Shown in pieces: positions 33,805 through 41,634 of a DNA stretch of 64,000 nt. The DNA comes from Aliarcobacter sp017996075. Its GTDB lineage: Bacteria; Campylobacterota; Campylobacteria; Campylobacterales; Arcobacteraceae. Made by a program: the position numbers and the translations under genes. Position 1 is the first letter of the stretch; each line of letters starts with the position of its first letter. Location: NCBI RefSeq assembly GCF_051062515.1, contig NZ_JAMXEK010000001.1; one strand, 5' to 3'. Below the pieces are notes generated by a model. The model was given only the letters and a program-made list of their open reading frames with translations, ran no database searches and was not told the origin of the DNA.

Positions 33805-34920
33805 ATGGAGAGGGTTTTGTACGAAAAAGAGTTAGAGATTATAAAAAAATCAAATAGATTTAGAAAAAGAGTTGTTTTTAAAAAAGATTTATTTGATCTT
33901 GCTTCAAATGATTATCTTGGACTTGCACAAAATAGAAAGCTTTTTAAAAAAGCATTTAAAAGAGTTTATAAAAATCACTATTTTTCTCCAAAAGCATCTA
34001 TGCTTGTAAATGGTTATTCTAAAATTCATAAAAAATTTGAAAAATTACTCTGTAAAGCAAATGGTTTTGAAAAAGGAGTTATTGTTGGAAGTGGATTTTT
34101 AGCAAATATCTCTATGATAGAAAGTTTAGTTAGAAAAGGTGATACACTTTTTATAGATGAAGATTATCATGCAAGTGGAATATTAGCTTCTAAACTTCTT
34201 CCTAAAAATCAAGTTGTAACTTTTTTTCATAATGATGAAAAAGATTTAGAAGATAAATTAAAAGATTGTAGATCAAAAGGACGAAAAATTATAGCCATTG
34301 AAGGTGTTTACTCAATGAGTGGAAATATTGCAAAAAAAGAGATTTTTGATTTATCAAAAAAATATAATACATTATTGATTGTTGATGAAGCTCATAGTTC
34401 AGGTGTTATTGGTGAAAATCTTTTGGGAATTTTTGATTATTACAATATTAAAATAGAAAATAACCACATAAAAATGGGTACTTTAGGTAAAGCTTATGGT
34501 TCGTATGGAGCATATATTTTATCTTCAAAAAGCATAATAGAATTTTTACAAAATAGGGCAAAACCAATTATTTATTCAACAGCTCCCTCTCTTTTTGATA
34601 CAGCTTTAGGATATGAAAGTTTAAAATATATTTTAAGGAATAAAGAAAAACTAAAGCAAAAAATTAAGGATAACTTAAGTATAATCCAAGGCTATTTAGG
34701 AATAAGCTCAAAATCGCTTATAATTCCAATACTAGTAAATGACAATAAAAAAGTTTTAAAGATACAAAAAATCTTAAAAGAAAATGGTTTTTTGGTTGGT
34801 GCAATAAGGCAACCAACAGTTAAAAATGCGATTATTCGACTCATTGCGAAGATTGATATAAATTCTGATGAGCTGAAAAAAGCTTGCAATTTAATAAAGG
34901 ATTTAAATGCTAATAAATGA
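33805..34920 (+). CDS. bioF: 8-amino-7-oxononanoate synthase
   Basis: 371 residues. PLP enzyme of biotin synthesis: condenses pimeloyl-thioester and alanine. LASNDYLGLAQNRKLFKKAF is the family start; IVGSGFLANISMIESLV, LFIDEDYHASGI, EGVYSMSGNIAKK (Asp in LLIVDEAHSSGVIG follows) and the PLP lysine in KMGTLGKAYGSYGAYI are in order. TTG at 33817, with GGAGAGG just upstream, may be the true start rather than ATG 33805. It overlaps the carbonic anhydrase gene by 14 nt. Biotin supply is relevant to the biotin-dependent decarboxylase at the left end. Confidence 0.92.
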   Translation: MERVLYEKELEIIKKSNRFRKRVVFKKDLFDLASNDYLGLAQNRKLFKKAFKRVYKNHYFSPKASMLVNGYSKIHKKFEKLLCKANGFEKGVIVGSGFLANISMIESLVRKGDTLFIDEDYHASGILASKLLPKNQVVTFFHNDEKDLEDKLKDCRSKGRKIIAIEGVYSMSGNIAKKEIFDLSKKYNTLLIVDEAHSSGVIGENLLGIFDYYNIKIENNHIKMGTLGKAYGSYGAYILSSKSIIEFLQNRAKPIIYSTAPSLFDTALGYESLKYILRNKEKLKQKIKDNLSIIQGYLGISSKSLIIPILVNDNKKVLKIQKILKENGFLVGAIRQPTVKNAIIRLIAKIDINSDELKKACNLIKDLNANK

Positions 34921-35560
34921 TTTAATCAAAGGTAACAAAAAATTTAGAGAAGTTAGATTTTCAAAATATGAAACAGATTTAAAACAATTATCAAAAGAGG
35001 GTCAAAATCCAGATATTTTGTTTATTGGTTGTAGTGATAGTAGAGTTACTCCTGAGTTAGTTTTAGATACAAGACCTGGAGATATGTTTACTCTTAGAAA
35101 TGTTGGAAATTTTGTTCCACCATATAATCCTGATGAAGATTTTCATGGAACAAGTGCGGTTATTGAATATGCTGTAAATGTTTTAGAGGTTAAACATATT
35201 ATTGTTTGTGGACACTCTCATTGTGGAGCTTGTAAGAGTTTGTATCAAGATTTAGGCGATAGCCCTGATTTGATAAATGTTAAAAAATGGCTAGAACTAG
35301 GAAAAAAAGCAAAAGAGTATACTCTTTTAGCAACACTTGATAAAAATGATAAAGAACAACTATATAGAACAACTGAAAAAGTATCTATTGTTTATCAAAT
35401 GGAAAACCTTTTGACTTTCCCATATATTGTTAGAAGAATAAAAGAGGGGACGCTTCAAATTCATGGTTGGTACTATAAAATAGAAAATGGAAGTATAGAA
35501 TTTTATGATGGAAGTGATTGTACATTTAAACCACTAGAAGAGTTTAAAAATGAGTTATGA
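34907..35560 (+). CDS. Beta-class carbonic anhydrase
   Basis: 217 residues. Zn ligands and catalytic pair in GCSDSRVTPE (Cys42, Asp44, Arg46) and in CGHSHCGACK (His and Cys near 103-107); MFTLRNVGNFVPP is the conserved following block. It hydrates CO2 to bicarbonate in the cytoplasm, supplying carboxylases. It starts inside bioF, with translation likely coupled, and its end overlaps the next gene by 11 nt. Confidence 0.95.
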   Translation: MLINDLIKGNKKFREVRFSKYETDLKQLSKEGQNPDILFIGCSDSRVTPELVLDTRPGDMFTLRNVGNFVPPYNPDEDFHGTSAVIEYAVNVLEVKHIIVCGHSHCGACKSLYQDLGDSPDLINVKKWLELGKKAKEYTLLATLDKNDKEQLYRTTEKVSIVYQMENLLTFPYIVRRIKEGTLQIHGWYYKIENGSIEFYDGSDCTFKPLEEFKNEL

Positions 35561-35867
35561 AACAAGAAAATTACCTAAAAAAACTATTGTTATAATATCT
35601 ATTATTATTGCTTTAGGAGTTTTTATATTTATTTGGTTGGAAGTTTTAAAAAATCAAAAGTTCAATGAAGTTTTAGCTGACTTAGGACATAAAGATATAA
35701 AAAATCTAAAAGTAGTAAATAGGATTAATGTTGAAGATACAATAACTAAAGAGAAAAGTTATGTTTATAAATTAACATTTTTTGATAACACTTTAAATAA
35801 AACTTGTATAGGTTTTGTGTCTAAACAAAAAGATAAAACATATACAAAAGATTTCGATTGTAAATAA
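35550..35867 (+). CDS. Unknown small membrane-anchored protein
   Basis: 105 residues. TM helix about 11-30 after a basic N-terminus (signal anchor), then a periplasmic region with two cysteines (CIGFV and the terminal FDCK) that could form a disulfide. GHKDIKNLKVVNRINVEDTI and YVYKLTFFDNTLNKTC look like beta strands. I do not recognise the family. It overlaps carbonic anhydrase by 11 nt and is 9 nt before mqnE, so it is co-transcribed with both. Confidence 0.65.
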   Translation: MSYETRKLPKKTIVIISIIIALGVFIFIWLEVLKNQKFNEVLADLGHKDIKNLKVVNRINVEDTITKEKSYVYKLTFFDNTLNKTCIGFVSKQKDKTYTKDFDCK

Positions 35868-35876
35868 GAGGATAAT

Positions 35877-36938
35877 ATGACTTTGATTGATAAATTAGAA
35901 AATGGTACTAGGTTAAACTATGAAGATGGAGTTAAACTTTTTGACTTAGATGTTTTAACTTTAGGAGATTATGCAAATAAAATAAGAGTTGCTAAACATC
36001 AAAAAAAGACATATTTCAATATAAATAGACATATAAATCCAACAAATATTTGTAAAGATGTTTGTCAATTTTGCGCATATAGTGCAAGTAGAAAAAACCC
36101 AGACCAATATACTTTAAGTCATGAAGAGATTTTAGAAACTGTAAAAAACTCATCTAAAAATGGAATAAAAGAGGTTCATATAGTTTCTGCTCACAATCCA
36201 CATACTGGACTAGAGTGGTATATGGATATATTTAAAAAAATTAAAAAAGATTTCCCAAATATACATATAAAAGCTCTTACGGCTGCTGAAATTCATTTTT
36301 TAAGTACACAGTATAATTTAAGTTATGAAGAACTTATTGATACTATGATCAAAAGTGGTGTTGATTCAATGCCAGGTGGTGGAGCTGAAATTTTTGATGA
36401 AAAAGTTAGAAAAAGAATTTGTGGTGGAAAAGTAAGCTCAGAGCAATGGTTAGAAATTCATAAACTTTGGCACAATAAAGGTAAAAAAAGTAATGCAACT
36501 ATGCTTTTTGGACATATTGAAACAAGAGAAAATAGAGTTGATCATATTTTAAGATTAAGAGAACTTCAAGATATTACAGGTGGATTTAATGCCTTTATTC
36601 CTTTGGTTTTTCAAACAGAAAATAACTATTTAAAAGTAAAAGAACCAGTAACAGCAAATGAAATTTTAAAAACTTACTCAGTTTCACGAATTTTACTTGA
36701 TAATATTCCAAATATTAAGGCATATTGGGCTACTTCAACTGTAAAATTAGCTTTGATTGCTCAAGAATTTGGTGCAAATGATGTTGATGGAACAATAGAA
36801 AAAGAGTCAATACAAAGTGCAGCTGGAGCAAAAAGCAAACATGGTGTTGCTCAAAATGAGTTTGTTGATTTAATAAAAAACTCTGGATTTATTCCAGTTG
36901 AAAGAGATAGTGTTTATAATGAACTGAAAATTTATTAA
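35877..36938 (+). CDS. mqnE: Aminofutalosine synthase MqnE
   Basis: 353 residues. Radical-SAM enzyme of the futalosine (alternative menaquinone) pathway. The cluster-binding motif is Cys59-x3-Cys63-x2-Cys66 in NICKDVCQFC; IHIKALTAAEIHFLSTQ and SGVDSMPGGGAEIFDEKVR are MqnE family blocks. The AdoMet-dependent reaction converts 3-[(1-carboxyvinyl)oxy]benzoate plus AdoMet to aminofutalosine. Menaquinone is the respiratory quinone of Campylobacterota. It is fourth in the bioF-carbonic anhydrase-unknown series. Confidence 0.95.
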   Translation: MTLIDKLENGTRLNYEDGVKLFDLDVLTLGDYANKIRVAKHQKKTYFNINRHINPTNICKDVCQFCAYSASRKNPDQYTLSHEEILETVKNSSKNGIKEVHIVSAHNPHTGLEWYMDIFKKIKKDFPNIHIKALTAAEIHFLSTQYNLSYEELIDTMIKSGVDSMPGGGAEIFDEKVRKRICGGKVSSEQWLEIHKLWHNKGKKSNATMLFGHIETRENRVDHILRLRELQDITGGFNAFIPLVFQTENNYLKVKEPVTANEILKTYSVSRILLDNIPNIKAYWATSTVKLALIAQEFGANDVDGTIEKESIQSAAGAKSKHGVAQNEFVDLIKNSGFIPVERDSVYNELKIY

Positions 36939-36957
36939 AATTTATTTAATAAATTTT
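36937..36957. terminator. AT-only inverted repeat between mqnE and the Cys-rich gene
   Basis: 10-bp arms (36937-36946 and 36948-36957) with a 1-base centre, so the loop must use some of the stem. It is all A and T, therefore a weak bidirectional terminator at best. Confidence 0.35.
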
Positions 36958-36970
36958 AGTTCTTCATATA

Positions 36971-37213
36971 TTACATACAACAACCATTTCCACAGCAAGA
37001 GCTAATAGGTTCATCTTTGTAAAATTTTATTATCAAATTATTAAACATCTCTTGTATTTGGAAATTATGTTTTTTACAAAAAGTTTTATTCATAATATTT
37101 TTTATTTCAATTGCTTTAAAAAGAGCATCATCTTTTGAGTCAAACTCAAAGCCTCCATTTAAATTACTATTTAAAAAACATTTACATTTATCTTGAATTA
37201 ATATTTTATACAT
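36971..37213 (-). CDS. Cysteine-rich mini-protein ending SSCCGNGCCM
   Basis: 80 residues, RBS AAAGG before ATG 37213. The N-terminal half has CKCFLNSNLNGGFEFDSKDD, the middle is helical and ends with a NLIIKFYKDEP segment, and the C-terminus is SSCCGNGCCM with four Cys in six residues, likely metal-binding. C-terminal double-CC tails suggest Cu(I), Zn(II) or Fe/S chemistry; the family is not known to me. It stands alone between mqnE and psd, transcribed opposite to both. Confidence 0.7.
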   Translation of the reverse strand: MYKILIQDKCKCFLNSNLNGGFEFDSKDDALFKAIEIKNIMNKTFCKKHNFQIQEMFNNLIIKFYKDEPISSCCGNGCCM

Positions 37214-37321
37214 TATTTTACCTTTAAATTTTAAAGTGGAAAGCTTATCAAAAAATTTATTAAAGCAACAAAATAGTAAAAAAAAGTTAGAATAAATGAT
37301 TAATTACTACGGGGTGAATAC

Positions 37322-38125
37322 ATGCATATTACAAATCTACTATCACAATATTTTGGTAAATTTGCGAAAAAAGAGTTTCCAAGACCTATTCAAGAACTTA
37401 TAAATGGTTCCTATACAAAATTTATGAAATTAGATTTAAAAGAGTTTAAAAGTTCCAAACATTACAAATCTTTAAATGAACTTTTTACAAGAGATTTAAT
37501 AATAAAAAGAGAGATAGATAGTTCAAAAGATATTTTTATTTCTCCAACTGATAGTTTAATTACTGAGTGTGGGAAGTTAAAAAATGATACAGCTTTACAA
37601 ATAAAAGGTATGGAATATAGTGTTGAAGAGCTTCTTACTTATTATTGTAGAGATAATTTTTCAAAAGTAGAAAATGGTGATTTTATGAACTTTTATTTAT
37701 CACCAAAAGATTACCATAGATACCATTCTCCAGTTGATTTTAAGTTAAAAAAACTAATCCATGTACCTGGAAAACTATATCCTGTAAACTTAAAATATCT
37801 AAATAAAGAAGTTGAGCTTTTTGTTCAAAATGAAAGAGTTGTTTTAGAGTGTGAAAAAGATGGAAAAATATTTTATATGGTTTTTGTTGGAGCTTTAAAT
37901 GTTGGACAAATGGTATTTGAATTTGAGCCAAGAGTTGAAACAAATAAAGATACAAAAGAGATAAAAGTTTATACATATGAGAATATTGAAATCTCAAAAG
38001 CTGACTGTTTAGGTTACTTTAAAATGGGATCTACAGTTGTAATGATTTGGGAAAAAGATTTTGTAGTTTTAGAGGATTTATTAAATAAAAATGTAAAGTT
38101 TGGTCAAAAAATTGCAAAATATTAA
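37322..38125 (+). CDS. psd: Phosphatidylserine decarboxylase
   Basis: 267 residues, short bacterial type. Makes phosphatidylethanolamine at the membrane. Elements include ELFTRDL, SPTDSLITECG, NFYLSPKDYHRYHSPVDF (catalytic His) and the self-cleavage site FKMGSTVVMIW, where cleavage between Gly and Ser makes the pyruvoyl group (variant of LGST). The next gene starts within its 3' end (26-nt overlap). Confidence 0.93.
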   Translation: MHITNLLSQYFGKFAKKEFPRPIQELINGSYTKFMKLDLKEFKSSKHYKSLNELFTRDLIIKREIDSSKDIFISPTDSLITECGKLKNDTALQIKGMEYSVEELLTYYCRDNFSKVENGDFMNFYLSPKDYHRYHSPVDFKLKKLIHVPGKLYPVNLKYLNKEVELFVQNERVVLECEKDGKIFYMVFVGALNVGQMVFEFEPRVETNKDTKEIKVYTYENIEISKADCLGYFKMGSTVVMIWEKDFVVLEDLLNKNVKFGQKIAKY

Positions 38126-39485
38126 TTTGTTAAATACTCTATTATTTGCAACTACATTTTTAGCAGTTGTTTTTATAATTTTGTATATAAGACAATTAAA
38201 AAATGAAAAAAATATTTGTAATAAATTTATTGACAATGTAAAAAAAGAGGTAGAAGAGAGACTTTACAAAGATGAACTTACAGGTCTTAAAAATAGAAAA
38301 TCTCTTGAAGATAGTATAAAAAGCAAAGATTCTATTGTTGCTATTTTACTTGATGTAGATGCATTTGAAGATTTAAATGAACTTTATGGATTTATAAATG
38401 CAGAAGAGGTTTTAAAAGAGATATCAAATATTTTAAAAGAGTTTGAAAAAACTCATAATGTCGTTGCATATAGATTAAGTGGTGATATTTTTGCCCTTAC
38501 AAATATAAACAATATACCATTTGAAGAGATTTTTGTTTTAATTGAAGATTTAAATAAGACATTTTTAAATCATAAAATTTTTGTTGATAAACTCAATGTT
38601 GATATTATTGTATCTATGACCATGGGAATTTCAATTTTTCAAGAAGAACCTATATTAACTGCAGCAATGGCCTTAAAAAAAGCAAAATCACTAAATCAAA
38701 GCTATTTTGTTTATAACAACGAGCTTGATTCTAAAGAGCTTATTATTCAGTCGCTTTATTGGAGAGAAAAGTTAAAACAAGCAGTTGAAGAAGATAAAAT
38801 TACTCCTTTTTATCAACCAATAGTAAATAAAGATAAAAAAATAATAAAATATGAAGCTTTAATGAGAATAAGAGATTTTGATACAAACAATGTCCCTATG
38901 ATTGTCACACCTGATAAGTTTTTGGGAATTTCATTTAAGACAAAACAGTATTTAGAACTTTCAAGAATTATCATTTCAAAAAGTTTAGATAATCTTTTGA
39001 AAACTCAAAAAAATATAACTATGAACTTGAGTTTCAAAGATATTTTAAATTATGAATTTATAGATTATTTGGATAATGCTTTGGAAAAATTGAAATTTGA
39101 AGATAGAAATAGGCTTGTTTTTGAGATTTTAGAGAGTGAAAACTTAAGTGATTATGATTTTTTAGAAGAGTTTGTTTTAAAATATAAAAAATTAGGTGTA
39201 AAAATAGCCATAGATGATTTTGGAAGTGGTTATTCAAATTTTATTAGAATAATTAGACTTAAGCCTGATTACTTAAAAATTGACGGAAGTCTAATAAAAA
39301 ATATAGATAAAGATAATAACTCTTATGAGATTGTAAAATCAATAATTGCTTTTAGTAAAACTTTAAATATTAGAACTATTGCTGAATATGTACATAGCGA
39401 AGAGATATTTAATCTTTTACTCGAACTAGGTGTAGATGAATTTCAAGGCTACTATTTTGGAAAGCCAGATGAGATTTTTTCATAA
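38100..39485 (+). CDS. GGDEF-EAL protein, likely c-di-GMP phosphodiesterase
   Basis: 461 residues. An N-terminal TM helix (about 12-32) is followed by a GGDEF domain (about 55-215) with a degenerate active site (RLSGDIFAL in place of R-x-GGDEF), so it probably does not make c-di-GMP. The EAL domain (about 225-460) keeps YEALMRI, NLSFKDI, EILESENL, AIDDFGSGYSNF, DYLKIDGS, and EYVHSEE, FQGYYFGKP: all usual catalytic blocks. A phosphodiesterase is therefore likely. The start is uncertain (TTG 38100, 38112 or 38127). The downstream genes are a small protein, RimB-like protease and RimK. Confidence 0.9.
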   Translation: MVKKLQNINLLNTLLFATTFLAVVFIILYIRQLKNEKNICNKFIDNVKKEVEERLYKDELTGLKNRKSLEDSIKSKDSIVAILLDVDAFEDLNELYGFINAEEVLKEISNILKEFEKTHNVVAYRLSGDIFALTNINNIPFEEIFVLIEDLNKTFLNHKIFVDKLNVDIIVSMTMGISIFQEEPILTAAMALKKAKSLNQSYFVYNNELDSKELIIQSLYWREKLKQAVEEDKITPFYQPIVNKDKKIIKYEALMRIRDFDTNNVPMIVTPDKFLGISFKTKQYLELSRIIISKSLDNLLKTQKNITMNLSFKDILNYEFIDYLDNALEKLKFEDRNRLVFEILESENLSDYDFLEEFVLKYKKLGVKIAIDDFGSGYSNFIRIIRLKPDYLKIDGSLIKNIDKDNNSYEIVKSIIAFSKTLNIRTIAEYVHSEEIFNLLLELGVDEFQGYYFGKPDEIFS

Positions 39486-39544
39486 ATTAATCTTATAAAA
39501 AGTATTTTTTGGATAAATTTTATAAAAATATCAAAGGAGAAAAG

Positions 39545-39769
39545 ATGAGTACTATTACAAAAATAGAAGAGCTTGATTTAGCAGGTACAAAAAAAGGAAA
39601 AATTGTTATTTCAAATGTAACTGAGCCATATGGTGCAAATACAGCTGATATTGTAAGTATTGCGATTGCACTAAATGGTGAAGATGTTCAGTGGAAAGCA
39701 CATATTCCTTATGAAAATATAGATGGATTAATTGAAGCTTTAAATAAAGCAAAAAATCTTAAAAAATAG
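39545..39769 (+). CDS. Unknown 74-residue protein between EAL and rimB
   Basis: 74 residues from ATG 39545 (AGGAG at 39535-39539, spacing 5; the longer frame at 39509 lacks this). The protein has STITKIEELDLAGTKKGK and ISNVTEPYGANTADIVSIAI segments, likely a small alpha-beta fold, plus ending helix IDGLIEALNKAKNL. No TM, no Cys. Its closeness to the rim genes makes it a candidate regulator of them. I do not recognise the family. Confidence 0.75.
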   Translation: MSTITKIEELDLAGTKKGKIVISNVTEPYGANTADIVSIAIALNGEDVQWKAHIPYENIDGLIEALNKAKNLKK

Positions 39770-39790
39770 AACTAAAAAAATATATTGTGA

Positions 39791-39796
39791 TATAAT
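39791..39796 (+). promoter_or_regulatory. -10 element of rimB-rimK
   Basis: TATAAT in a TGATATAATTC context, 24 nt before the rimB ATG, suggesting that rimB-rimK can be transcribed apart from the EAL gene. Confidence 0.55.
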
Positions 39797-39819
39797 TCCT
39801 TCTATATTTAGGGGGATTT

Positions 39820-40236
39820 ATGTTGCAATTAAAAACTATAGGAAGAGTAGAAACTATATCGATTTTGGATTTAGAACTTTTTGATTTAGATGTAAAAATT
39901 GATACAGGTGCCTACTCAAACTCTCTTCATTGTGATGATATATTTGTAGATGAAGATAACTTTGTACACTTTAAATTATTAGATAAAATCCATCCTTCAT
40001 ATCACGGAAAAAAATTAAAAATCCCACTTTATAAAACAAAGAGTATAAAAAGCTCAAACGGTGTTGTGCAATCAAGAGCTTCTATAAAAGTTCGAGTAAA
40101 ATTTGCAGGAAAAGTTTATCAAACTGTAGTTTCATTAACAAATCGTTCTGATATGAAATATCCTATGTTAATAGGGAGAAAGTTTTTAAAAGACAGATTT
40201 TTAGTTGATGTTTCAAAAAAGAATTTAGTAAAGTAG
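39820..40236 (+). CDS. rimB: RimB-like ATP-dependent zinc protease / retropepsin-like protease (PF05618 family)
   Basis: 138 residues. Begins KTIGRVETISILDLELFDLDVK with the aspartic-protease-like active site IDTGAYSNSLHCD (D-T-G-A); HPSYHGKKLKIPLYKTKSIK, SNGVVQSRASIKVRV and NRSDMKYPMLIGRKFL (typical LLGR/IGR) follow. Proteins of this family next to RimK remove poly-glutamate tails in Pseudomonas (RimB). The RimK gene starts 8 nt downstream. RBS GGGGGA, 3 nt before ATG 39820 (or 6 nt before TTG 39823). Confidence 0.85.
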   Translation: MLQLKTIGRVETISILDLELFDLDVKIDTGAYSNSLHCDDIFVDEDNFVHFKLLDKIHPSYHGKKLKIPLYKTKSIKSSNGVVQSRASIKVRVKFAGKVYQTVVSLTNRSDMKYPMLIGRKFLKDRFLVDVSKKNLVK

Positions 40237-40244
40237 GAAATAAA

Positions 40245-41177
40245 ATGTTAGTTTATATATTATCAAGAAATAAGAATTTATATTCAACAAAAAGATTGTT
40301 TGAAGAGGCTTTAAATAAAGGTTGGGAAGTAAGAGTTATTGATTATTTAAGATGTACAATAGAGATTATGAAAAATGAACTTGTTGTAAATTATGAAGGT
40401 GAAATTTTAAAAGTCCCAGATGCAATAATTCCAAGAATTGGTGCAAGCAAAACTTTTTTTGGTGCTGCAATAGTAAGGCACTTTGAGATGCAAGATGTTT
40501 TTTCAACGACTGGAAATTTGGCACTTACAAGAAGTAGAGATAAGCTAAGAAGTCTTCAAGTTTTATCAAAAAATGGAGTTGATCTTCCAAGAACAGTTTT
40601 TGCTTCAAATAAATCAAATGCAAAAGATGTAATAGCACTAAGTGGCGGAACACCTTTAGTTTTAAAAATTCTAGAAGGAACTCAAGGTGTTGGAGTCGTT
40701 TTGGTTGATAGTAAAAAAGCTGCAAAATCGGTTCTTGATGCATTTTATGGAATGGATGTAAACTTACTTGTTCAAGAGTATATTGAAGAGGCTAGTGGAA
40801 GTGACATAAGAGTTTTTGTTGTAAATGGTGAAGTAGTTGCTGCTATGAAGCGACAAGGAGCAGATGGAGATTTTAGATCAAACCTTCACCAAGGTGGAAG
40901 TGCTAGTGTTTATAAATTAAATAGAAAAGAGAAAAGTGTAGCTCTTGCAGCTGCTAAATCTATGGGACTTGGAGTTTGTGGAGTTGATATGATAAGTTCG
41001 AAAAGAGGACCTTTGGTTATGGAAGTAAACTCAAGTCCTGGGTTAGAAGGAATTGAAAAATCAACAAATATAAATGTAGCACTAAAAATAATGGACTATA
41101 TAGAGCAAAATATAAAACCAAATTGTCCAACAAATCCAATAAAAAGAAAGATTAAAAAAGATAATATAGGTGCATAA
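40245..41177 (+). CDS. rimK: RimK-type alpha-L-glutamate ligase (ribosomal protein S6 modification)
   Basis: 310 residues, ATP-grasp. YILSRNKNLYSTKRLFEEAL is the RimK start; PDAIIPRIGASKTFFGAAIV, LRSLQVLSKNGVDLPRT, LKILEGTQGVGVVLV (ATP-grasp glycine loop), EYIEEASGSDIRVFVV, FRSNLHQGGSA, and VDMISSKRGPLVMEVNSSPG (metal/ATP Glu-Asn) are all present. RimK adds Glu residues to the C-terminus of S6 in gamma-proteobacteria; the substrate here is inferred. C-terminal basic tail KRKIKKD. RBS TAGGA. Confidence 0.93.
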   Translation: MLVYILSRNKNLYSTKRLFEEALNKGWEVRVIDYLRCTIEIMKNELVVNYEGEILKVPDAIIPRIGASKTFFGAAIVRHFEMQDVFSTTGNLALTRSRDKLRSLQVLSKNGVDLPRTVFASNKSNAKDVIALSGGTPLVLKILEGTQGVGVVLVDSKKAAKSVLDAFYGMDVNLLVQEYIEEASGSDIRVFVVNGEVVAAMKRQGADGDFRSNLHQGGSASVYKLNRKEKSVALAAAKSMGLGVCGVDMISSKRGPLVMEVNSSPGLEGIEKSTNINVALKIMDYIEQNIKPNCPTNPIKRKIKKDNIGA

Positions 41178-41178
41178 T

Positions 41179-41214
41179 AAAATAAATATTATAAGTAAAT
41201 ATAATATTTATTTT
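41179..41214 (+). terminator. AT-rich hairpin after rimK
   Basis: 13-bp perfect arms (AAAATAAATATTA at 41179-41191 and its complement at 41202-41214) with a 10-base loop, beginning just after the rimK stop. Confidence 0.55.
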
Positions 41215-41266
41215 AAACTATTCATTTACTAATGTAATATATAATCTAATTTTTTAAAGGATATAT

Positions 41267-41626
41267 ATGCAAAAAGTTATAGTTTTTTTAATATTTACAA
41301 ACTTTTTATTTTCTTATGAAGAGTTAAGTGTTCACAATTTTGATGAAAAGATTAAAGGTAAAAATGCAATTATAGATTTTTATGCATCTTGGTGCCCACC
41401 TTGTAAGATTTTGGCAAATAATTTAGAAGATTTTGAGATTATAAAACCTGATGATGTTGAAATTTTTAAAGTAAATATTGAAGATGAATTAGTTTTAGCA
41501 AAAAAATATGGTGTAAAAAAATTACCAACTCTAATTTATTTTAAAGATGGAAAACCAATAAAAGAGTATGTAGGAATAAAAACATCACAAGAACTTTTAG
41601 ATAGTTCAAAAAAAGATTTTAAATAG
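41267..41626 (+). CDS. Exported thioredoxin-like protein (CPPC)
   Basis: 119 residues, signal peptide about 1-17, then a thioredoxin fold with active site YASWCPPCKIL (Cys-Pro-Pro-Cys) and the cis-Pro in KKYGVKKLPTLIYFKDG. The CPPC motif resembles DsbD/TlpA-type reductants and disulfide carriers of the periplasm. It is followed after 8 nt by dsbD, so a reductive pathway shared between the two is likely. Confidence 0.9.
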   Translation: MQKVIVFLIFTNFLFSYEELSVHNFDEKIKGKNAIIDFYASWCPPCKILANNLEDFEIIKPDDVEIFKVNIEDELVLAKKYGVKKLPTLIYFKDGKPIKEYVGIKTSQELLDSSKKDFK

Positions 41627-41634
41627 GATTTTAC

